Below, one piece after another: positions 37,693-50,537 of a stretch of 64,000 nucleotides of DNA (its first letter is position 1; each line of letters begins with the position of its first letter). The DNA lies in the NCBI RefSeq assembly GCF_900176885.1, contig NZ_LT839648.1, positions 497,049-561,048 on the forward strand, given 5' to 3'. The stretch is from Oceanobacillus senegalensis (GTDB lineage: Bacteria > Bacillota > Bacilli > Bacillales > Amphibacillaceae). Both the position numbers and the translations under genes were made by a program. Under the pieces are notes generated by a model, which had not been told where the DNA came from, made no database searches, and saw only the letters and a list, made by a program, of their open reading frames with translations.

Positions 37693-39420
37693 GTGAAAGT
37701 TGAGGCAAAGCCGAAAGAGATAGCATCAGAAAAACAAATAACAACCGGTGCAGAAGTTTTCATTCGTTCATTGACTGAAGCAGGTGTTGATACGGTATTT
37801 GGCTACCCAGGAGGTGCTGTCTTACCAATTTACGACGCCTTACATCGTGCAGATGCACCCTTTCAGCATATACTCTGTCGCCATGAACAAGGTTTAATCC
37901 ATGCAGCAGAAGGTTATGCAAGAGTTACAGGGAAGCCTGGTGTTGTTATTGCAACCTCAGGTCCGGGAGCAACGAATCTAATTACTGGAATTACGGATGC
38001 CATGATGGATTCCTTACCTGTGGTTATTTTCACCGGCCAGGTAGGAACCGGAGTGATTGGAACAGATGCATTCCAGGAAGCGGATGTCATTGGAATTACT
38101 ACACCAGTAACAAAATACAACTATCAGGTAACGGATGTTGCTGACTTACCTAAAATTGTAAAAGAAGCTTTTCACATTGCTTCAACGGGACGTCCGGGAC
38201 CAGTTGTTGTAGATATTCCAAAAGATATTACAACAGTAATCGCAACCGGTGAGTTGGATAATGATATTCATTTACCTGGATATCAGCCAACAATTAAACC
38301 GAATCCATTACAAATCAGGAAACTCGCGGATGCTTTAAGTCGTTCCAAGCGGCCACTACTACTAGCAGGAGCTGGTGTGTTATTTGCGGATGCGTCCAAC
38401 GAATTAAAAACATTTGCAGAGAAATACCAAATTCCAGTTACAACGACTTTACTAGGCCTAGGAGCTTTTCCTGGTACTAATCCTCTTTCACTAGGAATGG
38501 CAGGAATGCATGGATCCTACACAGCTAATATGGCTATTACAGATTGTGATTTATTAATAAATATCGGTGCTCGTTTTGATGATCGGTTAACAGGTGCTTT
38601 GGAACACTTTGCACCGAATGCCAAAGTCTCACATATCGATATTGATCCGGCAGAAATTGGAAAAAATGTTGCAACGAAGATTCCAGTTGTAGGTGATGCG
38701 AAAGAAGCATTGCAAGCCCTTCTGAATATCGATATTGAGGCATCAGATTATAGTGATTGGATTCGTAGAGTGAGCGAGGATAAAGAAAATTATCCGTTCT
38801 GGTATGAACGCTCTGAAGACCTTATTTCACCACAGTGGTTAATCGAGCAAGTTTATAAAAAAACTGACGGGAAAGCTATTGTAACAACCGATGTTGGTCA
38901 ACATCAAATGTGGGCAGCACAATTTTACAAGTTTGATCAACCAGATAAATGGGTTACCTCTGGAGGACTAGGAACCATGGGATTCGGTTTTCCTGCAGCA
39001 ATTGGAGCGCAGTTAGGAAAACCAAATGATGTAGTTGTATCCATTGTTGGTGATGGAGGATTCCAGATGACCTCTCAGGAATTAGCTGTTCTTAAAGACT
39101 ATAATCTGCCAGTCAAAGTTATTATTGTTAACAACGAAGCATTAGGGATGGTTAGACAGTGGCAAGAAAAAATCTTTGGAGAACGCTACTCCCATTCCCT
39201 TTTACAAAATCCAGATTTCGTCAAGCTTGCAGAAAGCTATGGTGTTAAAGGATTGAAGGTGGATAATGAAAAGGATGTACCAGCCGTACTAGAGGAAGTC
39301 TTTGCATATGATGGTCCAGCTGTTGTAGATTGTCGAGTAATCAAACTGGAATGTGTATATCCGATGGTTTTTGCTGGGAAAGGAAATCACGAAATGATCG
39401 GGGTGACAAAAGATAAATGA
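37693..39420 (+). CDS. ilvB: Acetolactate synthase large subunit
   Basis: A 575-residue ThDP enzyme, the first common step of branched-chain synthesis. It shows [30 protein letters not shown] with the catalytic Glu, and the ThDP motif [12 protein letters not shown] through [12 protein letters not shown] near residue 455. The GTG start follows GAGGAGG. Its end overlaps ilvN by four bases. First gene of the eight-gene operon. Confidence 0.97.
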   Translation: MKVEAKPKEIASEKQITTGAEVFIRSLTEAGVDTVFGYPGGAVLPIYDALHRADAPFQHILCRHEQGLIHAAEGYARVTGKPGVVIATSGPGATNLITGITDAMMDSLPVVIFTGQVGTGVIGTDAFQEADVIGITTPVTKYNYQVTDVADLPKIVKEAFHIASTGRPGPVVVDIPKDITTVIATGELDNDIHLPGYQPTIKPNPLQIRKLADALSRSKRPLLLAGAGVLFADASNELKTFAEKYQIPVTTTLLGLGAFPGTNPLSLGMAGMHGSYTANMAITDCDLLINIGARFDDRLTGALEHFAPNAKVSHIDIDPAEIGKNVATKIPVVGDAKEALQALLNIDIEASDYSDWIRRVSEDKENYPFWYERSEDLISPQWLIEQVYKKTDGKAIVTTDVGQHQMWAAQFYKFDQPDKWVTSGGLGTMGFGFPAAIGAQLGKPNDVVVSIVGDGGFQMTSQELAVLKDYNLPVKVIIVNNEALGMVRQWQEKIFGERYSHSLLQNPDFVKLAESYGVKGLKVDNEKDVPAVLEEVFAYDGPAVVDCRVIKLECVYPMVFAGKGNHEMIGVTKDK

Positions 39421-39935
39421 AACGTATAATAACCGCTACCGTTCAAAATCGCAGTGGTGTACTTAATCGCATTACAGGAATGCTTTCCAAAAGGGCTTTT
39501 AATATTGAAAGTATCTCTGTTGGTACATCTGAAGTAGAAGGCATTTCTAAAATGACATTTGTCGTAGAAATCAGCGATAACCAAAAATTAGAACAATTAA
39601 CGAAACAACTGAATAAGCAAATTGATGTTTTAAAAGTAACAGATGTTACGGAAAAGGCAATGGTTGCTAGGGAATTAGCATTGATTAAAGTCGGTAGCAC
39701 TGGCCAAAATCGTGCAGAAATACAGGGAGTTATCACCCCATTTAGGGCAAGTGTAATTGATGTTAGTAAAGAAAGCCTTATTATTCAAGTAACTGGTAAA
39801 CCAGATAAAGTGGATGCACTTATTGATTTATTAAGACCATATGGAATTAAAGAATTAACAAGAACTGGGGTTACGGCATTCCAAAGAGGTAGACAGCCGG
39901 AACCCGTGCAAGAAGTAAATTCATTATTAATTTAA
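39417..39935 (+). CDS. ilvN: Acetolactate synthase small (regulatory) subunit
   Basis: A 172-residue regulatory subunit (named ilvH in Bacillus). The N-terminal ACT domain is visible as [21 protein letters not shown], followed by [11 protein letters not shown]-terminal ALS domain follows (LALIKVGS, then [20 protein letters not shown]). It overlaps ilvB at ATGA, so it is translationally coupled. It should confer valine feedback on IlvB. Confidence 0.96.
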   Translation: MKRIITATVQNRSGVLNRITGMLSKRAFNIESISVGTSEVEGISKMTFVVEISDNQKLEQLTKQLNKQIDVLKVTDVTEKAMVARELALIKVGSTGQNRAEIQGVITPFRASVIDVSKESLIIQVTGKPDKVDALIDLLRPYGIKELTRTGVTAFQRGRQPEPVQEVNSLLI

Positions 39936-40000
39936 TAAGGAATTTAATTAATAATTAATCTAATAAACTAAAAAACTTTGAAAAAGGAAAGGGAGATTAA

Positions 40001-42593
<2,593 letters not shown>

Positions 42594-42630
42594 ATCGTTT
42601 GTTGAGTGTAACGTATAGAGGGGGAACGGT

Positions 42631-43716
42631 ATGAAAAAGCAAATCATTCTTCTACCCGGTGATGGGATTGGAAGAGAGATTATAAATTCAGCAAAAGTAG
42701 TATTAAATGCAATTGCTAATCGATATAATCATGAGTTTACATTTCACCAACATGCTATAGGAGGGAACGCCATTGACGAATATGGCGTTCCACTTCCAGA
42801 AGATACGATTAACGCGTGTAACAATGCGGATGCTATTTTGTTAGGTGCGGTCGGCGGTCCTAAATGGGATAGTGTAGATCCTAGTATTCGTCCAGAAAAG
42901 GGTCTATTAGGGATTCGCAAGGAATTAGGACTATTTGCAAACCTTCGTCCTGTTAAAGGGTTTAAAGCATTGCTTCATGCATCTCCTTTAAAACAGGAAA
43001 TTATCGAGGGTAGTGATATTTTAATCATTCGTGAATTAACAGGTGGCCTTTACTTTGGTCAGCCAAGCGAACGGAGAGAAAATGGAACTGCGGTTGTTGA
43101 CACACTTTCCTACACACGGGAAGAAATGGAAAGAATCGTAGAGAAAGCATTTGAAAGTGCGAGGATACGTAAAAAACATCTCACTTCTGTGGATAAGGCA
43201 AATGTCTTGGAATCCAGTAGAATGTGGCGGGAAGTCGTAGAAGAGAAGGCGAAGGAATTTCCAGATGTAACGGTTGAACATTTATTGGTCGATGCAGCTG
43301 CCATGAAGCTTATTACAAACCCTACCCAATTTGATGTCATCGTAACAGAAAACTTATTTGGAGACATTTTAAGTGATGAAGCTTCTGTATTAACAGGATC
43401 ACTTGGAATGCTTCCATCAGCAAGTGTTCGTTCAGATGGAGTAGGCCTTTACGAGCCAGTTCATGGTTCCGCACCAGATATTGCAGGTAAAGGAATCGCT
43501 AATCCACTCGGAATGATTTTGTCTGCGGCATTAATGCTCAGACATTCCTTTGGTTTAGATGAGGAAGCATCTGAAATGGAAAAGGCGGTAAATAAGTGCC
43601 TTGAACAAGGTTACCACACGGGCGATTTAAATATTCAAGGTGGAAAAAAAGTGGGTACAGAAGAGATGACAAAAGTTGTCTTAGAAAATTTAACAGCAAA
43701 AAGTATTTCACGATAG
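42631..43716 (+). CDS. leuB: 3-isopropylmalate dehydrogenase
   Basis: A 361-residue NAD-dependent decarboxylating dehydrogenase. Motifs are LLPGDGIGREI, the substrate Arg region RELTGGLYFGQP, the metal Asp in NLFGDILSDEASVLTGSLGM, and PVHGSAPDIAGKGIANP. The ATG follows GAGGGGG. Spacing to leuA is 37 bases, and leuC follows. Confidence 0.97.
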   Translation: MKKQIILLPGDGIGREIINSAKVVLNAIANRYNHEFTFHQHAIGGNAIDEYGVPLPEDTINACNNADAILLGAVGGPKWDSVDPSIRPEKGLLGIRKELGLFANLRPVKGFKALLHASPLKQEIIEGSDILIIRELTGGLYFGQPSERRENGTAVVDTLSYTREEMERIVEKAFESARIRKKHLTSVDKANVLESSRMWREVVEEKAKEFPDVTVEHLLVDAAAMKLITNPTQFDVIVTENLFGDILSDEASVLTGSLGMLPSASVRSDGVGLYEPVHGSAPDIAGKGIANPLGMILSAALMLRHSFGLDEEASEMEKAVNKCLEQGYHTGDLNIQGGKKVGTEEMTKVVLENLTAKSISR

Positions 43717-43753
43717 TATTTGTAATATGTATGTTTGATTGGAGGCGGAAAAC

Positions 43754-45163
43754 ATGGGGAAACCTAAGACAATAATCGAAAAAATTTGGGAAAAACATAT
43801 TGTACATCAAGAAGAAGGAAAACCAGATTTACTCTATATTGATCAACATCTAATACATGAAGTAACATCTCCACAGGCATTTGAAGGTTTACGATTAAAT
43901 AATCGTAAAGTACGCCGTCCAGATTTAACATTTGCAACGATGGACCATAATGTACCTACTAAGAATAGAGACCAAATAAAAGATCAGATCTCTAAAAAGC
44001 AAATGGAAGCACTTCGCAAAAATTGTGAAGACTTTGGCATTAAATTAGCTGATATGTTTCACCCTGATCAAGGTATTGTTCACGTTATCGGTCCACAGCT
44101 AGGTTTAACACAACCTGGAAAAACTATTGTATGTGGGGATAGCCATACATCTACGCATGGTGCGTTCGGTGCACTTGCATTTGGAATTGGAACAAGTGAA
44201 GTAGAGCACGTACTTGCAACACAAACACTCATGCAGGAAAAGCCAAAAACCTTAAACGTTCATGTTAAAGGAGAGCTTGGACCTGGGGTTACAGCAAAGG
44301 ATTTAATCCTTGCTATTATTGCGAAATTTGGCGTAAAATTTGGTACCGGTTATGTTATGGAATATACTGGTGAAGCAATTCATAAACTTCCTATGGAAGG
44401 TCGCATGACAATCTGTAATATGTCCATTGAAGGTGGTGCTAGAGCGGGTCTAATTAGTCCAGATGAAACCACTGTAGAGTTTTTAAGAGGTAGAGAGTAC
44501 GTACCTGAAGGGAAGGAATTTGAAAAGAAAGCGGAGGAGTGGCTATCTTTAGCTACGGATGAAGGAGCCGTCTATGACAAGACAGTTGTGATTAATGCAG
44601 AAGAGGTAGAACCTCAAGTGTCATGGGGAACCAATCCAAGTATGTGTGTACCTGTAGGTGGAACAACTCCTAATCTTGATGAAGTGGATCACAAAGAGGA
44701 TGTCGAGCGTGCATTAAATTATATGGGCTTAGAAGAAAATCAACCAATTACTTCCATTGAAATCGATCATGTTTTCATAGGATCTTGTACGAATTCTAGA
44801 TTAAGAGACTTGCAAAATGCTGCAGAGATTATTAAAGGAAGAACAGTAAAAGATGGTGTAAAAGCCATTGTTGTTCCTGGTTCATTCACTGTTAAATTGG
44901 AAGCAGAAAAGCTTGGTCTAGATAAAGTATTTAAAGAGGCTGGTTTTGAATGGCGTGATTCAGGATGCAGTATGTGTCTAGGAATGAATGACGATATTGT
45001 ACCAGCAGGTGGACGTTGTGCTTCGACCTCTAACCGTAACTTTGAAGGAAGACAAGGAAATGGTGCTCGTACACATCTCGTTAGTCCAGAAATGGCTGCA
45101 GCTGCCGCAGTAGAAGGACATTTTGTCGATGTCCGTAAATTTCAATCTGGAGTATTAAACTAG
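43754..45163 (+). CDS. leuC: 3-isopropylmalate dehydratase large subunit
   Basis: About 469 residues, aconitase-type, binding a [4Fe-4S] cluster. It shows [36 protein letters not shown] carrying one cluster Cys, and [12 protein letters not shown] carrying the others. The ATG at 43754 follows GGAGG at 43741-43745; upstream in-frame codons overlap that site. It pairs with leuD. Confidence 0.97.
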   Translation: MGKPKTIIEKIWEKHIVHQEEGKPDLLYIDQHLIHEVTSPQAFEGLRLNNRKVRRPDLTFATMDHNVPTKNRDQIKDQISKKQMEALRKNCEDFGIKLADMFHPDQGIVHVIGPQLGLTQPGKTIVCGDSHTSTHGAFGALAFGIGTSEVEHVLATQTLMQEKPKTLNVHVKGELGPGVTAKDLILAIIAKFGVKFGTGYVMEYTGEAIHKLPMEGRMTICNMSIEGGARAGLISPDETTVEFLRGREYVPEGKEFEKKAEEWLSLATDEGAVYDKTVVINAEEVEPQVSWGTNPSMCVPVGGTTPNLDEVDHKEDVERALNYMGLEENQPITSIEIDHVFIGSCTNSRLRDLQNAAEIIKGRTVKDGVKAIVVPGSFTVKLEAEKLGLDKVFKEAGFEWRDSGCSMCLGMNDDIVPAGGRCASTSNRNFEGRQGNGARTHLVSPEMAAAAAVEGHFVDVRKFQSGVLN

Positions 45164-45176
45164 GGAGGTATAACAC

Positions 45177-45758
45177 ATGGAAGCAATCAAAGAACATAAA
45201 GGACTTGTATTTCCTTTAAATCGCACAAATATTGATACTGACCAAATTATACCGAAACAATTTCTAAAACGAATCGAGCGTACGGGCTTTGGACAGTTTG
45301 TATTTTATAATTGGCGTTTCGATGATGATGGCAATAAGCGAGAGGATTTTGATTTAAATAAAGCTCAATTTGATAGCGCATCTATTTTGCTTGCCGGAGA
45401 AAATTTTGGATGTGGTTCGTCTCGCGAGCATGCGCCATGGGCATTGTTGGATTATGGATTTAAGGTTATTATTGCACCGAGCTTTGCTGACATATTCTAT
45501 AATAACGCTTTGAAAAATGGAATTATTTTGATTAAAATGGAAGAGGATCAACTTTCAGAATGGATGGAGCAAGCAAAAGACGGTGCGTTCCAGCTATCTG
45601 TGGATCTAGAAAAGCAAGAAATTACAGATGATGAAGGTAAGATTGTATCTTTCCATATTCCAGCGTATCATAAAGAAAAGCTATTGAATGGCTGGGATGA
45701 CATTGCTTTAACTTTATTGTTGGAAGACAAGATTAAAGAATTTGAAGAATCCAGATAA
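45177..45758 (+). CDS. leuD: 3-isopropylmalate dehydratase small subunit
   Basis: A 193-residue swivel-domain subunit. It has NIDTDQIIPKQFLKRIERTG and GENFGCGSSREHAPWALLDYG. The ATG follows GGGAGG, 13 bases after leuC. Together they isomerise 2-isopropylmalate to 3-isopropylmalate. Confidence 0.97.
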   Translation: MEAIKEHKGLVFPLNRTNIDTDQIIPKQFLKRIERTGFGQFVFYNWRFDDDGNKREDFDLNKAQFDSASILLAGENFGCGSSREHAPWALLDYGFKVIIAPSFADIFYNNALKNGIILIKMEEDQLSEWMEQAKDGAFQLSVDLEKQEITDDEGKIVSFHIPAYHKEKLLNGWDDIALTLLLEDKIKEFEESR

Positions 45759-45841
45759 TAATGGGTGGGATTCTAAACAGGTAGAGGACCTGGAAAACCT
45801 CATTAATATACTTATCCTGAAAATTTAAGGAGTGTGACTCA

Positions 45842-46852
45842 ATTGGGGATTGCTTAAAAGGTGAGTTAGTCCACAGCGCCTGGAAGCGTTTGGCACATAT
45901 TGTTCACCGTACACCATTATTAACATCAGCAACAACGAATAACTTAGTAGGAAAACATGTATATTTTAAGATGGAAAACCAACAAAAAACGGGTGCATTT
46001 AAATTTCGTGGTGCGAGCTATAAATTGTTGCAGCTATCAAAATCCCAACTTGCAAAAGGGGTTATAACAGCTTCTGCAGGAAATCATGCGCAAGGTGTTG
46101 CTTTGGCGGCTAGGAAGCTTGGCGCGAAGGCTACTATATTTATGGCTGAAGGAACCCCACTTGCAAAAGTAAATGCAACAAGGAATTATGGTGCCGATGT
46201 TGTACTAACAGGAGAAAGTTTTCAGGAGGCATATGAAGCTTCCTTAGAACATCAGAAACAAAACGGTGCTGTATACATTCACCCGTTTGACGATTATGAT
46301 ATCATGACAGGTCAAGGAACGATGGTCATGGAAATGCTTCGTCGAGAAGACCGCATCGATACTATTTTAGTTCCAATCGGTGGGGGAGGTTTAATTAGTG
46401 GCATTGCCGTTGCTGCAAAACATGTGAACCGGAATATAAAGGTGATCGGAGTTCAATCAAACGGCGCTCCTGCTATCTATAAAAGCTATCATAGTAATTC
46501 CGTCGAGAAATTAGATACAGTATCTACCATTGCCGAAGGGATTGCTGTTAAACAGCCAGGTGAATTAACCCTACCTATTATTAAAAGCTATGTAGATGAT
46601 ATTGTAACTGTCAATGATGAGGAAATCGCATCGGCAATCGTCTATATGCTTGAACGAAATAAAACGTTAATGGAAGGGGCTGGAGCAGCTGCATTAGCCG
46701 CTTTATTTGCACATAATGATAAGATACATTCCAGGCACTGTGGCGTGGTTGTAAGTGGAGGAAACCTTGACATTGGAAAAATGTCAACGATCCAAGAACT
46801 TGCCAATCAGCTAAATCCTGTTAGCCCGGTCGAGAGAAAAATTGCACTATAA
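45842..46852 (+). CDS. ilvA: Threonine dehydratase, short form, apparent ATT start
   Basis: About 336 residues. A PLP enzyme giving 2-ketobutyrate for isoleucine. The PLP Lys is in KTGAFKFRGASYK, and ASAGNHAQGVA, the glycine loop PIGGGGLISG and EGAGAAALAA follow. The C-terminal ACT-like regulatory domain of biosynthetic IlvA is missing. Coding sequence clearly reaches upstream of the TTG at 45890: GELVHSAWKRLAHIVHRTPL is family-like. The only candidate with a good site is ATT at 45842, nine bases after AAGGAG. An alternative is a start at TTG 45843 with a one-base indel. Last gene of the operon. Confidence 0.9.
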   Translation: MGDCLKGELVHSAWKRLAHIVHRTPLLTSATTNNLVGKHVYFKMENQQKTGAFKFRGASYKLLQLSKSQLAKGVITASAGNHAQGVALAARKLGAKATIFMAEGTPLAKVNATRNYGADVVLTGESFQEAYEASLEHQKQNGAVYIHPFDDYDIMTGQGTMVMEMLRREDRIDTILVPIGGGGLISGIAVAAKHVNRNIKVIGVQSNGAPAIYKSYHSNSVEKLDTVSTIAEGIAVKQPGELTLPIIKSYVDDIVTVNDEEIASAIVYMLERNKTLMEGAGAAALAALFAHNDKIHSRHCGVVVSGGNLDIGKMSTIQELANQLNPVSPVERKIAL

Positions 46853-46858
46853 AGAATG

Positions 46859-46892
46859 AAAACTCACTATCCAAATGGGTAGTGAGTTTTTT
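46859..46892 (+). terminator. Terminator of the ilv-leu operon
   Basis: ACTCACTATCC and GGGTAGTGAGT form the stem around AAAT, followed by TTTTTT. Confidence 0.85.
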
Positions 46893-47185
46893 AATGGTCT
46901 TAGTAGTAATTAAATATCTTTAATCGAACGTTGTATGGCCGTTTTGTATTATATGACGTTCACTAACTCAATACGGTAGTTGGAGCGTAAATATTGTTCC
47001 CGATTCCACAAAACAGGGTAAGTTCAGAATCATTCAAATGCGATATAAAACACAACAAAATAAACGAAAAAAGCTTAGAGTAAATAAGCCTAGACGAAAG
47101 AAGGTACTCTTGGCTTAGTACAATCTTTAATATCTTGTATCCTTTCTTCATATTATTCTAATAGCAGGAAAAAGGAGCTGATTGA
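46893..47185. other. Intergenic region, no supported gene
   Basis: A minus-strand frame at 46963-47151 has no ribosome binding site and no family likeness. Nothing else is visible. Confidence 0.4.
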
Positions 47186-47659
47186 ATGTATCAAGTACAG
47201 CAAAGAAAGAAATTCCTGTTTATTGGCGGATGTATGATTCTATTATTTTTATTTTTAATTATATTCTTTGTTCTTATTTTTCTTCGTTCACCTGAAAGGG
47301 AAGCTGTTCAAGTGGTTGAGGAATTCTACGATTTTGAACAAGAGGGGATTTTTGCTGAATCATGGGAATTATTTCATCCGTATATGCAAGAAAAGTTTTC
47401 AAAAGGACATTATATACAAGACCGCGCTCATGTTTTTATGAATCATTTCGATGTAGTATCTTTTTCTTATTCTATTGGAGAAGTTGAGAAAGTAGAAAAT
47501 TGGACAATGGAAGAGAGTAGGGAACCAATTGATTTGGTTTATAAGATGACTATTTATCAGGAGTATAATGGAAAATATGGGAAAATGACAATCATGCAAG
47601 ATGTTTATGTAACCCAGGTAGAAGAAGAATGGAAGATTATGTGGGATTATTCAAGTTAG
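47186..47659 (+). CDS. Membrane-anchored hypothetical protein, NTF2-like
   Basis: A 157-residue protein with one N-terminal membrane helix (FLFIGGCMILLFLFLIIFFV) and an extracellular domain. The order of helix (VVEEFYDFEQEGIFAESWEL) and strands (VYVTQVEEEWKIMWDYSS at the end) resembles small NTF2-like domains; that is inference. The ATG follows AAAAAGGAG. The same terminator serves the converging gene. Confidence 0.75.
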   Translation: MYQVQQRKKFLFIGGCMILLFLFLIIFFVLIFLRSPEREAVQVVEEFYDFEQEGIFAESWELFHPYMQEKFSKGHYIQDRAHVFMNHFDVVSFSYSIGEVEKVENWTMEESREPIDLVYKMTIYQEYNGKYGKMTIMQDVYVTQVEEEWKIMWDYSS

Positions 47660-47767
47660 TTATAAATGTCAATGATAAATGTACAGTTTTGCTTAAATAA
47701 AATCTAATAGGGGATTGTCAAATAAAATGTGTACGTTTTTTATGTGTAGCGTGCCGTTTGTACGTTA

Positions 47768-47801
47768 AAACAGACAGAAAATCAGATTCTGTCTGTTTTT
47801 T
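47768..47801. terminator. Bidirectional terminator
   Basis: AAACAGACAGAA (47768-47779) and TTCTGTCTGTTT (47788-47799) form a 12-bp stem with an A run before and a T run after. Confidence 0.85.
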
Positions 47802-47806
47802 TCATT

Positions 47807-48007
47807 TTATTTATTTAGATCTCTAATCGTTCTAGATGAATTAGGTTTTTCAAAAACATATCCTTCAAGCTGATCATCAATAATATTTACTAAGTCAGCT
47901 ACCGCATCTTCCCTACTGTACAGTTCATCATCTTGAAGATTTACTGCAACTCCAAGAATTTGTGATTTTAATATTTCTATATTGTATCTATCCAGTAATT
48001 TTAACAT
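47807..48007 (-). CDS. Small hypothetical protein
   Basis: A 66-residue soluble acidic protein (MLKLLDRYNIEILKSQILGV and DAVADLVNIIDDQLEGYVFEKP). No family was recognised. The ATG at 48007 has AAAGGTGG at six bases, better than an ATG six codons earlier. It is monocistronic. Confidence 0.6.
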   Translation of the reverse strand: MLKLLDRYNIEILKSQILGVAVNLQDDELYSREDAVADLVNIIDDQLEGYVFEKPNSSRTIRDLNK

Positions 48008-48221
48008 TTTTTCACCACCTTTCATCAGGACTTTAATACTATAATAATACTACTGTCCAAAATAATCTTGTATTGAATGAAGTGTTCTAAAAAAGTTCAA
48101 ATTTCAATGAAGGTTGAGTTAATTATTAAAAACATTATTTTCATGGAATTTAACATTTGACGAAAAAACTACTATACGAAACAATGAATCATATTGAGTC
48201 GTGAAAGGGGAGAGAATTAGG

Positions 48222-49022
48222 TTGACGATATTTGCAAGCAATGCTTTGAATGGAAAACATGCTTTAGTAACTGGATCAACAGGTGGGATTGGCTATGAAA
48301 CGGCAAAGGTATTATCAAAGATGGGAGCAGCCGTTACGATTACAGGAAGACGGGAAGAAAAATTGCAAGAGCTGAAGAAAGATATTTTAGAATCAGTTCC
48401 TGATGCAAAGATATTTAGTTATAAAAGTGATCTAACAAATGAAGTAGAAAGAGAAGAATTGGTGAAAGCAGCTGAAAAGGAGAATGGTTTTATTTCACTT
48501 TTGGTCAATAGTGCTGGAATATTAGGTAAGGGACTAGTTGAAGAAACTTCACAAGAAGAACTTGATCGAGTAATGCACGTAAACTATACCGTTCCCATTT
48601 TATTGACCCAACGAATTTATGAACAGATGAAAGTGAAAAAAGAAGGTGTGGTTGTGAATGTATCTTCCTTATCTGGTCTAAGAGGAACGTATGCAGGAAC
48701 GGCTTATTCTGGGTCGAAATTTGCACTTATTGGTTTTACCCAGTCATTTGCCCTTGAAGCTATTAAGTATGGAGTTCGAGTGAATGCTGTATGTCCTGGA
48801 TATGTGGAAACGGATATGGGAAGAGAATCGATACGAAATAAGGGATTGCGTGAAAATAGGAGTTTTGAGGAACAGTATAAGATTGTTAATGAAGGTCTTC
48901 CATCAGGTAGGATTACAGATCCTAGGGAAGTAGCTAACACAATCGCCTATCTATTAACGGAAGCAGCGTCCAATATTGTTGGGGAGTCTGTGAAAATATC
49001 TGGTGGTTCGGTCATGCGTTAG
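48222..49022 (+). CDS. Short-chain dehydrogenase/reductase
   Basis: A 266-residue classical SDR. The NAD(P) motif is ALVTGSTGGIGYETAK, NSAG follows, and the catalytic set is VNVSSLSGL plus YSGSKFALIGF. The C-terminus closes with VGESVKISGGSVM. The substrate is unknown; 3-hydroxybutyrate- or 3-ketoacyl-type enzymes look similar. The TTG at 48222 follows GGGGAGA; a GTG at 48201 overlaps that site. Confidence 0.92.
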   Translation: MTIFASNALNGKHALVTGSTGGIGYETAKVLSKMGAAVTITGRREEKLQELKKDILESVPDAKIFSYKSDLTNEVEREELVKAAEKENGFISLLVNSAGILGKGLVEETSQEELDRVMHVNYTVPILLTQRIYEQMKVKKEGVVVNVSSLSGLRGTYAGTAYSGSKFALIGFTQSFALEAIKYGVRVNAVCPGYVETDMGRESIRNKGLRENRSFEEQYKIVNEGLPSGRITDPREVANTIAYLLTEAASNIVGESVKISGGSVMR

Positions 49023-49032
49023 GAGTTTATAG

Positions 49033-49118
49033 TAGGTTAAGGGGCCATTTCGTTCATCTAAAATAAAAGTCAGTGGAAGATGAAAGAACCTCCACTGGTT
49101 GAGGATTCACTTTATTTG
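49033..49118 (+). repeat. Modular hairpin repeat, copy b
   Basis: It begins AGGTTAAGGGGCCATT and contains CAGTGGAAGATGAAAGAACC then TCCACTGGTTGAGGATTC and ACTTTATTTG. The hairpin and tail match copies a and e; the beginning matches c and d. It is shorter than copy a. Confidence 0.6.
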
Positions 49119-49167
49119 AAACATTTAGTGACCTGGCCTATATAAAAAGCTGGGATTAATTGGTTGA

Positions 49168-49196
49168 TTGACACCATTTTTGTTCCTATTTATAAT
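49168..49196 (+). promoter_or_regulatory. Sigma-A promoter of queF
   Basis: TTGACA (49168-49173), 17 bases, TATAAT (49191-49196): a perfect consensus. Transcription would begin just before the preQ1 riboswitch. Confidence 0.85.
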
Positions 49197-49217
49197 AGAT
49201 AGAGTTGAATAGTAGAA

Positions 49218-49296
49218 AAGAGGTTCTTAGCGAAAACCCTCTTAAAAAAACTAAGGACAGAAGCCATGTGCCCTTAGAGGCGCATGGCTTTTTCTA
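49218..49296 (+). promoter_or_regulatory. PreQ1-I riboswitch with terminator
   Basis: The aptamer AAGAGGTTCTTAGCGAAAAC, then CCTCTTAAAAAAACTAAGG (49219-49255), follows the preQ1 class I consensus: P1 AGAGG/CCTCT, the A-rich tail, and the CTAA pairing segment. A terminator follows, AAGCCATGTGC (49261-49271) with GCATGGCTTTTTC, giving transcription attenuation of queF when preQ1 is present. Confidence 0.92.
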
Positions 49297-49351
49297 CGTA
49301 GGGCAATAAAAATGAAGTCTTCCAAAAACTTATAACTTAGGAGGTAATCAT

Positions 49352-49843
49352 ATGAACAAAGAAGAACAAATGTCTGATTTAACGTTATTAGGAAATCAAG
49401 GTACAAAATATGAGTTTGATTACAATCCAGATATATTAGAAACGTTTAAGAATAAACATCCAAACAGAGACTATTTTGTAAAGTTTAACTGTCCTGAATT
49501 TACGGCACTGTGCCCGATTACTGGTCAGCCCGATTTTGCAACGGTTTATATTAGCTATATTCCAGATGTGAACATGGTAGAAAGTAAATCATTAAAACTA
49601 TATCTTTTCACATTTCGTAACCATGGTGCCTTCCATGAAGATACGATGAATATTATCATGAATGATTTAATTGAAAAAATGGATCCACGGTATATAGAAG
49701 TATGGGGCAAATTCACCCCAAGAGGAGGAATTTCCATTGACCCGTATTGCAATTATGGAAAACCAGGCACCAAATATGAAAAAATGGCCGAGCACCGCAT
49801 GATGAACCATGACATGTACCCAGAAAAAGTAGATAATCGTTAA
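49352..49843 (+). CDS. queF: NADPH-dependent preQ0 reductase
   Basis: A 163-residue short-form QueF reducing 7-cyano-7-deazaguanine to preQ1 in queuosine synthesis. The tunnel-fold signature is [20 protein letters not shown] with the catalytic Cys, and [20 protein letters not shown] is the QueF motif that binds NADPH. The ATG follows TTAGGAGG. It is a single gene under a preQ1 riboswitch; the queC, queD and queE genes are not here. Confidence 0.97.
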   Translation: MNKEEQMSDLTLLGNQGTKYEFDYNPDILETFKNKHPNRDYFVKFNCPEFTALCPITGQPDFATVYISYIPDVNMVESKSLKLYLFTFRNHGAFHEDTMNIIMNDLIEKMDPRYIEVWGKFTPRGGISIDPYCNYGKPGTKYEKMAEHRMMNHDMYPEKVDNR

Positions 49844-49916
49844 AACAGGGTTAATGGGGTGGTTCTTTATGTACCAAATTGACAGATGTTAGCATAGGGA
49901 AGGCTAATTTACAATA

Positions 49917-49972
49917 AAAAGGAGTAGTAGTGGATTGAAAAAAATTTTATCCATAACTGCTCCTTTTCACCC
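49917..49972. terminator. Imperfect hairpin after queF
   Basis: AAAAAGGAG and CTCCTTTT with several inner pairs (GGAT/ATCC) form an imperfect stem. It probably terminates queF. Confidence 0.5.
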
Positions 49973-50105
49973 ATCACTACTTTATAGTTAGGTGTGGTCA
50001 TTATCTTCACTAACAATTTCTCATGTTCATAGTAAATCTTAATTAAGGCTGATTAGAAATCAATTTTCATTTCGTATCCGTATATGTGGTTTATTAGAAC
50101 CGTCT

Positions 50106-50537
50106 CTAATGATACCTAAACCATACAAACCACTCATCGTCTTTGTTTTGGGCTAAAAAAATTTGTCCCTCTAATGCGCTGGCACTTTTTCCTTCCCATT
50201 TTGGAAAATATAATCGCACCAGCCAAGATTTATTCGCAATGGTTTCTCCACAAAAGGTTTTCGCCATTTTATAATAGACTTCATCTTTACTACTTACTGT
50301 ATCTTGAAAAGGGAGAGCAGTTAAAATCTCCCATTCAGAGAACATATCTCCTAGCTCCCCTTTTTCATATGTATCCGGAACAATCTGTTCAAGTGCTTTA
50401 CGGAGCTCATCCTTTTCTTTTATTGAAGTTTCCTTTAATTGTTTTGCGTTAGGGCATTTAATGTCAGGTTGTGCATATATTTGGTTCGGTACAAAGATGA
50501 ACAAAATAAGCGTTAGGATGATTGCTATTTTTTTCAT
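50106..50537 (-). CDS. Small secreted hypothetical protein
   Basis: About 143 residues with a signal peptide (MKKIAIILTLILFIFVPNQIYA). The mature part has two Cys (KCPNAKQLKE and TFCGETIANK). No family was recognised. The ATG at 50537 sits six bases from GAGGTG; upstream in-frame ATGs are too close or lack a site. Confidence 0.7.
   Translation of the reverse strand: MKKIAIILTLILFIFVPNQIYAQPDIKCPNAKQLKETSIKEKDELRKALEQIVPDTYEKGELGDMFSEWEILTALPFQDTVSSKDEVYYKMAKTFCGETIANKSWLVRLYFPKWEGKSASALEGQIFLAQNKDDEWFVWFRYH

Noticed and set aside
46963-47151. Minus-strand frame of 62 codons after ilvA
   Set aside because: No ribosome binding site, low-complexity composition and no family likeness.
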